This document shows, one piece after another, positions 8,101 through 15,773 of a stretch of DNA of 26,639 nt. The first letter of the stretch is position 1; each line of letters starts with the position of its first letter. This stretch comes from a virus, in the IMG/VR virus record IMGVR_UViG_3300030406_002873, positions 23,231 through 49,869 of that record; one strand, given 5' to 3'. Under the pieces are notes generated by a model. The model saw only the letters and a program-made list of their open reading frames with translations, did not search any database and was not told the origin of the DNA. The position numbers and the translations under genes are program-made.

Positions 8101-11100
8101 TTTGGATTAAACTTACCTCTAGTAACAAACGCTTCCAAAATCATAAGAACGCCTTATGAATTTAAAGGTAAATTTAGTTATTTAGCAAATACTTACAATT
8201 TTAAACCTAAAACATCTTCCAATAATATAACAAATGCCCATACTACATCTAGTTCACATAGAGTATTGCCTTTAGAAGAAAGGGGATTGACTAGTGCATT
8301 TGGCTCTAATTTCTCCGATACTCGTATTCATCCCACCGCTAATCGTTCAATATTACAATTAGGTTTTACTGAACAAAGAACAAAGGCAGCATTATCTTTT
8401 GATAGTGAATCTTCTGCAAGGTTATTTATTTATGTTAATGGAGATATTTTACCATATAGTAGTTTAAGAAAAGACAGTTTGATGTGTGATTCGAATAAGG
8501 ACATAAATAATTATAATTTACTTTTAATGGAAAATAAAAAACAAAAAGATTCTTTATTTGGAGGCGGAGATAGATTACTTCTTAAAGATAATAATTTTCA
8601 AACAGTAACATTCAACACTTCCCAAGATATATCCCAACTTAATAGGTTTGGCATAATGCGACTTACTGAGGTGTGTTTTGATTTCTTTTATAATATAATT
8701 AATCCAGAAAAACCGATTCCAAAGACTAGAAATAATGACAATTATGGAATTTCAACACTATTAGGAACAAGCACATCCGTAGGAACAATTAGCAGTATTG
8801 TTGATGATGTGATTGAATTTACTGGTTCAGTAAGCGTTTCTACTGATGATTATCTTTATGATGATAAAGGTAGATTAATAGGACAATTACAAAGTGGAAC
8901 TCCTATTAGTGGTAATCAATACAGGTTAAAGGCAGATGGTTATTTAACAAATAATGGAAGTGCTGCAACAAATTGTATAAAAATTGTAAATACAACTATC
9001 ATTAAAAAAGGAAGAAATAAAAAAGATACTTTTGCTAGAGTAGATTCTGTTTCTTTACATCCCCTAAAGTGCTGTGTTATTCCAAAAGATAGTCTATATG
9101 GAGACGATTCGGGTGATGATGCTTATTCTGCTAATGGAGGTGCTTCTGTTACTTTTCAAACAAGCGGTGCAGGTAATAGAGATTCAGAAATTGTCGGCCC
9201 AGTTGCTTTTGATTCTAACGTCTTATCTAATTCAAACTATAACATAGGACAATTTTTAGTATTACAACAAATGTCAAATAATGAAAGCGTAGGGTTTTAT
9301 GCAACAGTAAGAGGACATAATAGTATTATCGGTGTTTCTTTAGATAGATTTGGAATAGAAGATGGTGGCAAATATAAACTAGTGGAAGGTAATACTACTC
9401 AATTATTATTGGGAGATACCGCAGGTGCAGCAGTTATCAATAGTGCTGATTATCATGCCACTATTGGTTCTCTATATGCATTTAAATCATTAGATAATAT
9501 ATCTGCCTCTAGTCGCACATTTGGTGGCTCAAAACCCTATGAAGCAGATGGAACAATAATGTGTTTTAAGCCAAGACTTTGGATTGATGCGGATAGTTCT
9601 ACTGGAAATTATTCAGTAAGTGATATTACTTCCTCAGCGGGAACTCTTAAAAAAGTAGTAATCAAAACAACAAAAGTAACTATTTCTGGACAAAGAACAT
9701 TTGTAAATACTTTTTTAAAATTTATTGATTTGACAGGTTGCTATCTTGTTCCAGAAAAAGGAGTTAATGCTCAAGGAGATTCCATTACAAGCGGTTCGTA
9801 TGAAACAAGGGCAGGAATGAATAATTCAATTCCTCAAAATGGAACAAACAATAATGAATTAATTCATGTTATTTCTCATGAAGTTTCTAATAGTGATAGT
9901 GAAGAACACCACTTAATTTGCACAGCAGAATTGGAAGATGAAACTGGTTATAGAATACTTCAACCTAACGAAACCTGTTTTTATGAATTTATGCCAAAGA
10001 CAATAAAATTTAATTTTCTTTCCTCCGAATATACTAAAAAGGCTTATAAAGATGAAGTTTATGATGAAATAAAAGAGTCTTATTTTCATAAAGACGGTAA
10101 ATTAGTCAATAATAATATTTATTCAGATGAGGCTATTTTATCTATGTTTGTTATTGTTGATACTGATAAACAATCCACCGAAGAGGGCTTAGTTTTGACC
10201 TCTACCGATAATTTCTTTTCTACTAAATTACCAGATGGTGATTATATTATGAATTTTAGCGATGGAGAAGAGTCTGAAAAAATATCATTTACATCGAAAT
10301 CTAATAATAAATACGAATCCATAGAATTAGGTAAAGGAATAAATAGACAGGGTATTGTTTCTGTTTCTGAAACTTTTACTGTAACTTCAAATGATGCATT
10401 ACAAATTAATCCTAGTAGGGCTTGTATAGGAACAACTGTTACTATTGCAAATGAAACAGAAGAACTTATCAATGAATTAATGGAAGAGAATGACATAGCA
10501 TTCGATTTAGAAACTCAAGATTATCCATTATATTTAGCACCTAATTATCAAGGTGTTGATTTATTTTCAGCAATCAACTTCTTACTAGAACAAAAAGACT
10601 TAACTCTCTTTGAAGAAAATGATACGTTTAAAATTAAAAACCGATTATCAAATGATTTCTTCAAAGGCATCATTCTTAATGAAACGGGAGAATATCAGAT
10701 ATTTGATTTTGAAGAGTCAAAGAATATGTTTAACTTTTATAACCAAATTACCGTCTATGGAAGAAACCATAAGAAGGTCAGAAAGGATATTAGAAGCATC
10801 AATGATGTTGGTTTGAAAGCCTTTGAAGTTTTCAATACTGAACTTACAACTCAAGAAGATGTAAATAAAGAAGCATCGGCATTACTTAAATTACATTCCT
10901 CGTCAAATAAAAAACTAAAGATTACTGTTGGGCATTCTAAGATTTCACAAATTAAAGTAGGAGATATAATTAATGTTGAGATACCTAGAGAAAATATTCC
11001 GCTTTCTCAATTCATGGTATTGCAAATAGAATATTTACTTGCTGGATTAATGGTATTAGAACTAGGAAAGTATAGCAAAGGGTTGGAAGATAGATTTGCT

Positions 11101-11349
11101 GATTTAATTATACAAAACAAAAAGATTAATTCTCAATTAAGAAATGAATCTTTCAAGGAATCAGAAAGTTTAGACTTCTTAGAAGAACTTAAGATTAATC
11201 AAATAAGACTATTTGCTCGAAAAAGAACATCAGGAGGCACTTTTAAGTTGGGATTCGGAACAGCATTAAATACGGGAACAACTACGCTTGGTTATGGGGT
11301 CGGCACAGGCATTACATTCACTACTTTGATAGATGAGGAATTAATATGA
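5194..11349 (+). CDS. Giant tail protein with baseplate-hub-like C-terminus
   Basis: The largest gene in the window encodes 2051 residues. Most of it is Ser/Thr/Asn-rich and beta-rich with no enzyme motif that I recognise; small repeated beta modules centred on SVGTI occur near residues 810-830 and 1190-1205. The region from about residue 1740 to 1990 matches the layout of tail hub or tail-tip proteins of the gp27/prophage-tail type. It has FSAINFLLEQ, the strand ITVYGRNHKK, a paired SINDVG and AFEVFNTEL segment, ASALLKLH, VGDIINVEIP, and a helical LEDRFADLI near the end. GAGGAG lies upstream and the ATG overlaps the previous stop (TAATG). It probably forms the tail tip that joins the tube to the adsorption proteins. 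Confidence 0.65.
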   Translation: MAIKVFQKGETDFAQANGYNTPTNPLINCNTNFTISSIEDDRLFTLIYPDDSTSSETFVEVGASSENTQRNNLQTTKGFRIKCYDSVTTEGVQLTGANYVSDYYYFVLIHSDDHLKHHFARVTDIITEDVAGDAFEFTPALGKEIPKDTKFMLFKGPIKTTTAIAFSAGIKNELQNSLVVSSPLFYLLDSSLNKKGELDHNTKYYARLNQTDGVTTTLDSASQNYVFLTEQEYSNKILDYSKYSMQLTLVDKLRERDDPSIHISNEGITINGPDADDYDEIFPNARRDSDDLISPVIQYVTKGPIRYLHYDYSPTKVNVLENVIDNKLEQSIGNRGGFCETKILNPSRILTSKIKEFDKYRVRHRVFTGDLNEFVDMKITLGSHISSRQYNIITDYSDARNFINVGDEVRIGTRILLCSAITTSTITFEEYSRLETESSFTNSTSLTSLTGTLQRRAYNYQDNTILTSFNLLAGRTSELYVKTMSKDMEFIESSVSSADATHGLITLSSNSQSYSSDSSLRYSLGSYHIEVERFSGTIEKVDSYKEDSQNYVELSGRSDISKLFGPIINKDTTFSEDIIYSTLSPYNTLANVKAGTTHSVALGATQIDTDIKISGLQTFDNDPSVIGTRIFSENGYIGEVIGISTHGASRRRLTITPSLTELNSEAIYMETDKNYIFSKALGSSHLTSANPTSLSGSAGKGVFFTSGKEITMSDGSEGNDLVGSSINTNPKAIGYHINSPVSINNDNEFQTKFVDEIGTEENSSFDTVNTLIDFEVVSTTKKNNVTEIELAPYVPITLGRKTHFYEDVSEMSFTSVGTIAQSIGNVDNLYFKMSTSNVHTLNKGDPLFFVPNETPNADKVFIGHVFQIVHTATTTNSNETYIQLDRTPEDLDTGDFIFLGTKPTNELALVNGAHLWGGKVLIKPHPKFISLNSINNLVPLNVESTTVSGDYFSRFGQPYYKITGISNGTFGLNLPLVTNASKIIRTPYEFKGKFSYLANTYNFKPKTSSNNITNAHTTSSSHRVLPLEERGLTSAFGSNFSDTRIHPTANRSILQLGFTEQRTKAALSFDSESSARLFIYVNGDILPYSSLRKDSLMCDSNKDINNYNLLLMENKKQKDSLFGGGDRLLLKDNNFQTVTFNTSQDISQLNRFGIMRLTEVCFDFFYNIINPEKPIPKTRNNDNYGISTLLGTSTSVGTISSIVDDVIEFTGSVSVSTDDYLYDDKGRLIGQLQSGTPISGNQYRLKADGYLTNNGSAATNCIKIVNTTIIKKGRNKKDTFARVDSVSLHPLKCCVIPKDSLYGDDSGDDAYSANGGASVTFQTSGAGNRDSEIVGPVAFDSNVLSNSNYNIGQFLVLQQMSNNESVGFYATVRGHNSIIGVSLDRFGIEDGGKYKLVEGNTTQLLLGDTAGAAVINSADYHATIGSLYAFKSLDNISASSRTFGGSKPYEADGTIMCFKPRLWIDADSSTGNYSVSDITSSAGTLKKVVIKTTKVTISGQRTFVNTFLKFIDLTGCYLVPEKGVNAQGDSITSGSYETRAGMNNSIPQNGTNNNELIHVISHEVSNSDSEEHHLICTAELEDETGYRILQPNETCFYEFMPKTIKFNFLSSEYTKKAYKDEVYDEIKESYFHKDGKLVNNNIYSDEAILSMFVIVDTDKQSTEEGLVLTSTDNFFSTKLPDGDYIMNFSDGEESEKISFTSKSNNKYESIELGKGINRQGIVSVSETFTVTSNDALQINPSRACIGTTVTIANETEELINELMEENDIAFDLETQDYPLYLAPNYQGVDLFSAINFLLEQKDLTLFEENDTFKIKNRLSNDFFKGIILNETGEYQIFDFEESKNMFNFYNQITVYGRNHKKVRKDIRSINDVGLKAFEVFNTELTTQEDVNKEASALLKLHSSSNKKLKITVGHSKISQIKVGDIINVEIPRENIPLSQFMVLQIEYLLAGLMVLELGKYSKGLEDRFADLIIQNKKINSQLRNESFKESESLDFLEELKINQIRLFARKRTSGGTFKLGFGTALNTGTTTLGYGVGTGITFTTLIDEELI

Positions 11350-11693
11350 TTACAGACAAATTAAAAGAATTAGTAACAACAAACATACGAACTACCATAA
11401 ACAATGGTAAAATAGGACAAGGTGGTAATTCAACAAGTCCAGCCGCTACGACCTTAGATGTTCCTTTATCTACTGCAACGTCTACATTTGCCGCAGTTAA
11501 ATCAGATACAAATGTAATTGAAATTCAAGCAATTTTTCAAGGGGCTACTTCTTCTATGACAGGTAAAGTAATTAGAGAGTTTGGTATTTTTGATTCTAGT
11601 TCTAATCTTCTAGCGAGGGTTAATTTTGATGGAGTCGGCCCATTTGCATCAAATGAAGATTTAGAACTATTTTTAACAATAGAGGTGGAATGA
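11346..11693 (+). CDS. Small baseplate/tail-fibre connector protein
   Basis: A 115-residue protein whose ATG overlaps the stop of the giant tail gene (ATGA), so it is probably translationally coupled. It begins with a helix (MITDKLKELV), then a Gly/Ser/Thr-rich stretch, then a pattern VIREFGIFDSSSNLLARVNF ending in LELFLTIEVE. The 'REFGIFD' strand resembles N-terminal attachment domains of phage tail fibre or baseplate wedge proteins, where a similar 'E(I/F)G(I/L)FD' block is common. Its position between the tail tip and fibre genes suggests an adaptor that fixes the fibre. No firm family call is possible. Confidence 0.48.
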   Translation: MITDKLKELVTTNIRTTINNGKIGQGGNSTSPAATTLDVPLSTATSTFAAVKSDTNVIEIQAIFQGATSSMTGKVIREFGIFDSSSNLLARVNFDGVGPFASNEDLELFLTIEVE

Positions 11694-11694
11694 T

Positions 11695-13083
11695 ATGGCT
11701 GATAATAACCCGCACCAATTTAGCACACAAACAACAAATGTAACTTTTGCACAAATAACCGATGATACAGATTTTCCGCATACAGGTTTAATTAAAGCAT
11801 TAAGTCTTATGGGAAAAGGAAACATGGCTTTAAAAGGTTCAGTAACGGATTTTGATATAACTCAAGCAACTACTGGGAATGTTGTTGTTGTAAAATCGGG
11901 TAAAATTTACCGTGATGGGGCTTTACACACTATTCCTTCTGGTGGGGCAGATACAAATTTTACTTCAAGTGCATTTGATACTTCAACAGGAGGTAATAGT
12001 TATTACCATTTATTAGTTGCGGATTCTTCTAATACATTACAAATTAGAAAACATGGAAGTTCAACTGCAAATCGAGTTCCAGAATATGACGAAGGAGATA
12101 CTATTATTGCAGTAATTATGTTTAACTCCACATCTGCTCCTTTAGGAAGTATGCAGATTCAATTTTTAACAACAAGTAAAGTTTCTAATAATCTAAATAT
12201 TGGCTATTCTACTGGAACTGCACCAAATGATATTTACAATGAGGCCATGTCAATAGAAGGAAGCGCAACAAGAACTTTATTTAAGAATAAAGTTGCTGAT
12301 GCTGACATTAGATTTGTATTAGCAGATAATACGGCTGATGAGAGATTTGAGATTTATAGTGATGATGATTCAGATGGAGATGAAGGAGATACTGCTTTAT
12401 TTACAGTAAATGGATTAGGTGCGACTTCAATCGCAGGAACAGTTAATTTAGGAAGTGTAGCCAATGCTGGAACAGATACAGATAAATTCTTAGTTTTAGA
12501 TAGTGGCGGAAATGTAGATTTTAGAACTGGAACAGAAGTAAGAAGCGATATTGGAGCAGGAACATTAAGTGCAGAATCAGATACTTTAGATTTAGTTACA
12601 GGAAGAGGTAATACTACGGGTAATAGCATTACTTGTGCTAACGTTACAGCAACTGCGGGATTAGTGGGAGATACTGCTACTGCTACTACTGCTTTAACAA
12701 CTAATGGTTTAATGTTTAAAAGAGGTGAAGCGTTTAGTGCAACTTTAGGCGGTGGTGTTCCTGTTGCTCCTACATTTACAACTAGTATTATTTATATTCA
12801 CGATGCTACGGGTAATGCCTTTACTTTACCACCACCTTCTTCAGTTGCTAATTCAGTTTTTACAATAAGAAATTTAGGAACTGCTACTACTGCTATTACT
12901 GTTCTTGGTGGAGGTAAAATTGATTTTGTTCCGTCTATTGCGGGAACTTCTTTAACAGGTCATCGTTTGGTGAATGTTGCTGACCAAATAGATTTACCTG
13001 TTGGAGATACTGTTGTTGTTCATGCAGTTTCTGACGGTAATCCAGCACCACTACAAGATTCTTATTATATTATTAGTCCTTAA
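11695..13083 (+). CDS. Putative tail fibre / receptor-binding protein
   Basis: A 462-residue protein with low-complexity Thr/Ala/Gly/Asn composition and few aromatic or basic residues, typical of trimeric tail fibres. The N-terminal 170 residues look like a globular attachment domain. The middle has an acidic turn region (DDDSDGDEGD), then FLVLDSGGNVDFRTGTEV and SDIGAGTLS, a type of segment often found in tail fibres of marine tailed viruses. The C-terminus holds YIHDATGNAFTLPPPS followed by beta strands. GAGGTGG lies upstream. It is the last large gene of the tail module, where the host-range determinant is normally found. Its target on the host surface is unknown. Confidence 0.62.
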   Translation: MADNNPHQFSTQTTNVTFAQITDDTDFPHTGLIKALSLMGKGNMALKGSVTDFDITQATTGNVVVVKSGKIYRDGALHTIPSGGADTNFTSSAFDTSTGGNSYYHLLVADSSNTLQIRKHGSSTANRVPEYDEGDTIIAVIMFNSTSAPLGSMQIQFLTTSKVSNNLNIGYSTGTAPNDIYNEAMSIEGSATRTLFKNKVADADIRFVLADNTADERFEIYSDDDSDGDEGDTALFTVNGLGATSIAGTVNLGSVANAGTDTDKFLVLDSGGNVDFRTGTEVRSDIGAGTLSAESDTLDLVTGRGNTTGNSITCANVTATAGLVGDTATATTALTTNGLMFKRGEAFSATLGGGVPVAPTFTTSIIYIHDATGNAFTLPPPSSVANSVFTIRNLGTATTAITVLGGGKIDFVPSIAGTSLTGHRLVNVADQIDLPVGDTVVVHAVSDGNPAPLQDSYYIISP

Positions 13084-13084
13084 T

Positions 13085-13165
13085 ATGCAATTAATAATAT
13101 TAGCGATTATAGCCTTTATCTGTGGCTTTGTTTTAACATGGCTAGGAACGATAGATGACTTTTGA
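13085..13165 (+). CDS. Tiny membrane peptide (26 aa)
   Basis: The peptide reads MQLIILAIIAFICGFVLTWL followed by GTIDDF. It is one hydrophobic helix with a short acidic tail. It begins 1 nt after the tail fibre stop and ends 15 nt before the terminator hairpin. The ribosome site is weak, so it would depend on coupling to the fibre gene. A hydrophobic peptide at the end of a tail operon could serve in lysis or in membrane passage, but such a short frame may be chance. Confidence 0.35.
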   Translation: MQLIILAIIAFICGFVLTWLGTIDDF

Positions 13166-13180
13166 AAAGCCAAAAAAAAG

Positions 13181-13212
13181 AGGGCGAGGCAACCCTAAAG
13201 TTACCTCGCCCT
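13181..13212. terminator. Bidirectional hairpin terminator
   Basis: AGGGCGAGG (13181-13189) pairs with CCTCGCCCT (13204-13212). After one C/A mismatch, AAC pairs with GTT, closing a CCTAAA loop. The stem is by far the most GC-rich element nearby. Eight A's at 13172-13179 become a T-run after the hairpin on the minus strand; TTT and a later T5 follow on the plus strand. It sits exactly between convergent operons, abutting the stop codon of the minus-strand zinc-ribbon gene. Confidence 0.8.
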
Positions 13213-13356
13213 TTAATGCGTTTTTACTGACCAAATCTTATAACAAGACCTACATTCCCAAAGTTTAACTTGTTCAGTCGAACCTACATAGAATCCGACT
13301 AAACGCTTCGCTAATGTGTTTTCACCACAATAACGACAAGTTTGTTTTAAACTCAT
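13213..13356 (-). CDS. Small zinc-ribbon protein (47 aa)
   Basis: The protein reads MSLKQTCRYCGEN at its start and WECRSCYKIW near its end, so it has two CxxC knuckles (Cys7/Cys10 and Cys35/Cys38) spaced as in a one-domain zinc ribbon. The region between them is a short beta hairpin. Small zinc ribbons of this type in archaeal viruses are often nucleic-acid-binding regulators or cofactors of transcription or replication; which applies here cannot be told. The ATG overlaps the stop of the preceding gene (ATGA), so it is the last gene of the minus-strand operon, ending against the terminator hairpin. Confidence 0.72.
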   Translation of the reverse strand: MSLKQTCRYCGENTLAKRLVGFYVGSTEQVKLWECRSCYKIWSVKTH

Positions 13357-13502
13357 TGTTCGCCTTCCTTGTTTCTCATCAATCTTCTCATATAATCTTC
13401 AACGCTATCATCGGTGATATTTGTTCCACCAAATGCAGCGAAAAAGAGCAATAAGAGAACTGTTAAGAAAACAAGAAGAAAGAACCAATCCCAGCCTTCC
13501 AT
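13353..13502 (-). CDS. Small single-span membrane protein (49 aa)
   Basis: MEGWDWFFLLVFLTVLLLLF is followed by FAAFGG, giving one strong transmembrane helix at residues 6-24. A polar, charged tail (about residues 29-49, including EDYMRRLMRNK) follows. The start overlaps the exonuclease stop by one base (TAATG) and the stop overlaps the zinc-ribbon start (ATGA), an arrangement typical of this operon. No family is recognised. It could anchor something at the membrane or act in lysis, but there is no direct evidence. Confidence 0.6.
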   Translation of the reverse strand: MEGWDWFFLLVFLTVLLLLFFAAFGGTNITDDSVEDYMRRLMRNKEGEQ

Positions 13503-14095
13503 TACCAATCAACTCCCAATTCAACAAATTGTTCTTGTTCAACAGAAAATGCTTTAACTAAACCATTATCCTGCCCATACTTCCATAAGTCATACACTAG
13601 TTGAGTATCTTTCATACAATACTCTACTACTTCATCATACTTACCCATCTTCCATAATTTAGGTGCATCGGCACTATCCATGAGTTTAGAATCATCCATA
13701 GTGCATTTAACTAAATTACTCAGTTGAAATCGTTCACCATGTTCTTTATTCAAGATTCTACTTGTATCAATATACTTCTTTTCATCAAGGTATTTATTGA
13801 TGCAGAATATATCTAATGAATCTCTAAGAATTGGTAAATCAAATGAAGCAATATTATGTCCTAGTAATAATCCACCCTTTTGCAAATGGTCATCTAAGTC
13901 ATATTTTAATTCTCTAATAGATTTAATTACATGACCTGATTTAGCAAAAGAATCAACAGGTTCATCAACATAAACAGTTCCATTATTTCCATCCCATGTA
14001 GCAACTGTTGATACTTGAAACATATGAGTATTTCCAAATCCACCAATGTCATAAGACATATTTTTGGTTTCTAAGTCAATAGCCATTACAGACAT
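13502..14095 (-). CDS. DEDD-family 3'-5' exonuclease (DnaQ/RNase H fold)
   Basis: A 197-residue stand-alone exonuclease. Exo I is AIDLETK (Asp7, Glu9), Exo II is GHNIASFDLP (Asn81 to Phe85-Asp86), and Exo III is YCMKD (Tyr159, Asp163), so all four metal-binding acids and the Tyr of the DEDDy type are present. The ATG at 14095 is preferred over upstream in-frame starts because AGGAATGAT precedes it. Such enzymes remove nucleotides from 3' ends in proofreading, repair or degradation of DNA or RNA. It resembles the exonuclease domain of family B polymerases more than epsilon subunits. The viral PolB has its own exonuclease domain, so this enzyme probably has a separate role. Confidence 0.82.
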   Translation of the reverse strand: MSVMAIDLETKNMSYDIGGFGNTHMFQVSTVATWDGNNGTVYVDEPVDSFAKSGHVIKSIRELKYDLDDHLQKGGLLLGHNIASFDLPILRDSLDIFCINKYLDEKKYIDTSRILNKEHGERFQLSNLVKCTMDDSKLMDSADAPKLWKMGKYDEVVEYCMKDTQLVYDLWKYGQDNGLVKAFSVEQEQFVELGVDW

Positions 14096-14100
14096 AGTTA

Positions 14101-14322
14101 TCATTCCTGTTGCCAAAGTTTAGAAATCTTCTTTTGTTCATCATCACCTTTATCTTCTTCAACATCTGTTCTTCTCTTTAAGAAGCAAACAATATTGTTT
14201 CCTGCTACTGTTAGCATAGAACAACATTCCCAACCATCAGCACCATATGTATCTAAAGATTCAATAATTACTTTTGGCCCTTTTGCTACCTCAAAAACAA
14301 GGTATGTGTTTTCCCACTTCAT
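14101..14322 (-). CDS. DUF4177-like small protein
   Basis: A 73-residue protein. Its first 50 residues read WENTYLVFEVAKG, then LDTYGADGWECCSML and IVCFLKRR. This is the layout of the DUF4177 family: an opening strand, an (N/D)xxGxxGWE turn and a closing FKR-like strand. The function of that family is not known. The C-terminal 25 residues are charged and probably disordered. AAAGGAGATGA precedes the ATG, which overlaps the stop of the upstream ATPase gene (ATGA). The location among replication genes gives no direct hint of its role. Confidence 0.55.
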   Translation of the reverse strand: MKWENTYLVFEVAKGPKVIIESLDTYGADGWECCSMLTVAGNNIVCFLKRRTDVEEDKGDDEQKKISKLWQQE

Positions 14323-15773
14323 TCTTTTTCATCTCCTTTATATTTTACGAATACTGAACGGCCAACTTTATCTTCTTCAAACTTATGTGAAATAGTTTTG
14401 TAATAGTTGTAAATACTAGGTTGGCTCTTTTTTGTTTCTTTTTGAACTCTATCAAGGTATAATTTCTTACTTACAAAGCCTTCTTCGTCTTTCTCCATTT
14501 CTAAGAATACCTTAATAAAAGATGGAATCATGCTCTTTTCCTCAAGAGTCTTGCGTCGAACTCGGAGGCTATCAGTTAGCCAATCCACCAATGACTTATA
14601 GCATTGTCGGATAATTGCTGATGCTTGACGGACATTATTACCTGTTACAATGAATCGCTTGCTTTTATCCTTAATTGAAGGACTTTGTGCAATAGAACAT
14701 AATACGCTTAACTTCATCAATGTTTCCATTAATCTAGTAGTAAAGTTCCCTGCAATCTCTTTTACTTCTTTACGCTTGCTTTGAATAAACTCATGCATAT
14801 TTTCATATTCGAGAAGTAAAGAATCATTAAAACCATCGGCATATGTCATTGTGTCTAAAGGATTGCGCCCTACTTCTTCATATCTTTCTTTTAGGGTCAA
14901 ATAGATATTAAATATAGCATTGGCGAATCTTTCAATTGGTTGATTAACTTCAACATATTTACCTGCCAATGCTATTTGCTCTCTTCTCATCGTGTCTTGA
15001 ACCTTATCTTCTACCGCCCAAACAAACACTAGCATTCTTTGAAGCACACCTTTTTCAGCCATTACATCCTCTAAGTTCTTAGGAGGATATGTCATCGCCA
15101 TTACCGAGCGTTCACAGAAACATTCCATTACATCACCCTCTTTGAGTTTCTTTGTAATAATCCATGATTCACCTGCTAAGGTATTCATTAAAGTATTCAA
15201 ATATACAATTGAACTTTCTTTGTGTTGCGTTGCCTTAAATACTCCAGAATATTCAAACTCATCCCAATGAGCCAAACCACTTCCTTCTAAAGCCCCTGCA
15301 ATTCTTTCCCAATCATCGTTACCTTCTTCATCAAATACTTTCTTATAATAACCAATAAGAGATGCATCTGTATAATCAACCAATGAAAAGGTATCAAATA
15401 TTTTTGGTATTGCAATATCATTCCTTACTGCTCTAGGGTGTGCTTGTGTTTCATTTATCTTTTTAAAGACTGATTTAGCAATTGGCCCTACAAAGTTATA
15501 AAGAGTTGATTTACCAGTTCCAGATGTTTGAATCCAACAAAAGTGGATTCTACTATCTGATACATTTCTACCCTTTGGTATTTGCACAAAGTCTTTTGAA
15601 ACTTGACCTAAGATAGTAAAGAAAGAAATAGCCGCAGGAACTTCATTATAGTGTGATACTTCTGTTGCTGATTTCTGAAATTCCTTTACAATTGCAGGTA
15701 ATGATTCTGACATCGTTCTTCTATCTTCAAATACTTCTTCAAGCATTTCTTCGTTAATTTCTTCTTCATTCAT
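14319..15773 (-). CDS. P-loop ATPase, candidate replicative helicase
   Basis: A 484-residue protein with a P-loop TSGTGKST (residues 83-90) and a Walker B-like HWDEFEYSG (Asp171-Glu172). A possible arginine finger lies in VLQRMLVF (Arg246). The first Gly of the classical GxxxxGK is replaced by Gln82. The C-terminal 70 residues (FVSKKLYLDRVQ, then SIYNYYKTISHKF) look like a winged helix. The pattern resembles DUF3987-type or primase-associated helicases of mobile elements. Together with the primase and nuclease genes immediately upstream it suggests the DNA-unwinding ATPase of the viral fork. The start follows AAGGTGA and overlaps the ERCC4 stop. It could instead be another kind of DNA-dependent ATPase; no MCM is seen here. 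Confidence 0.6.
   Translation of the reverse strand: MNEEEINEEMLEEVFEDRRTMSESLPAIVKEFQKSATEVSHYNEVPAAISFFTILGQVSKDFVQIPKGRNVSDSRIHFCWIQTSGTGKSTLYNFVGPIAKSVFKKINETQAHPRAVRNDIAIPKIFDTFSLVDYTDASLIGYYKKVFDEEGNDDWERIAGALEGSGLAHWDEFEYSGVFKATQHKESSIVYLNTLMNTLAGESWIITKKLKEGDVMECFCERSVMAMTYPPKNLEDVMAEKGVLQRMLVFVWAVEDKVQDTMRREQIALAGKYVEVNQPIERFANAIFNIYLTLKERYEEVGRNPLDTMTYADGFNDSLLLEYENMHEFIQSKRKEVKEIAGNFTTRLMETLMKLSVLCSIAQSPSIKDKSKRFIVTGNNVRQASAIIRQCYKSLVDWLTDSLRVRRKTLEEKSMIPSFIKVFLEMEKDEEGFVSKKLYLDRVQKETKKSQPSIYNYYKTISHKFEEDKVGRSVFVKYKGDEKE

Noticed and set aside
10610-10816. 68-aa plus-strand frame inside the giant tail gene
   Set aside because: It is in another frame of a gene with clear hub-like motifs; the Lys/Arg-rich composition is typical of a shifted frame of AT-rich coding DNA.
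12354-12629. 91-aa minus-strand frame opposite the tail fibre gene
   Set aside because: The Pro/Leu/Val-rich repeat-like sequence is the antisense reading of the Gly/Thr-rich fibre; no ribosome site.
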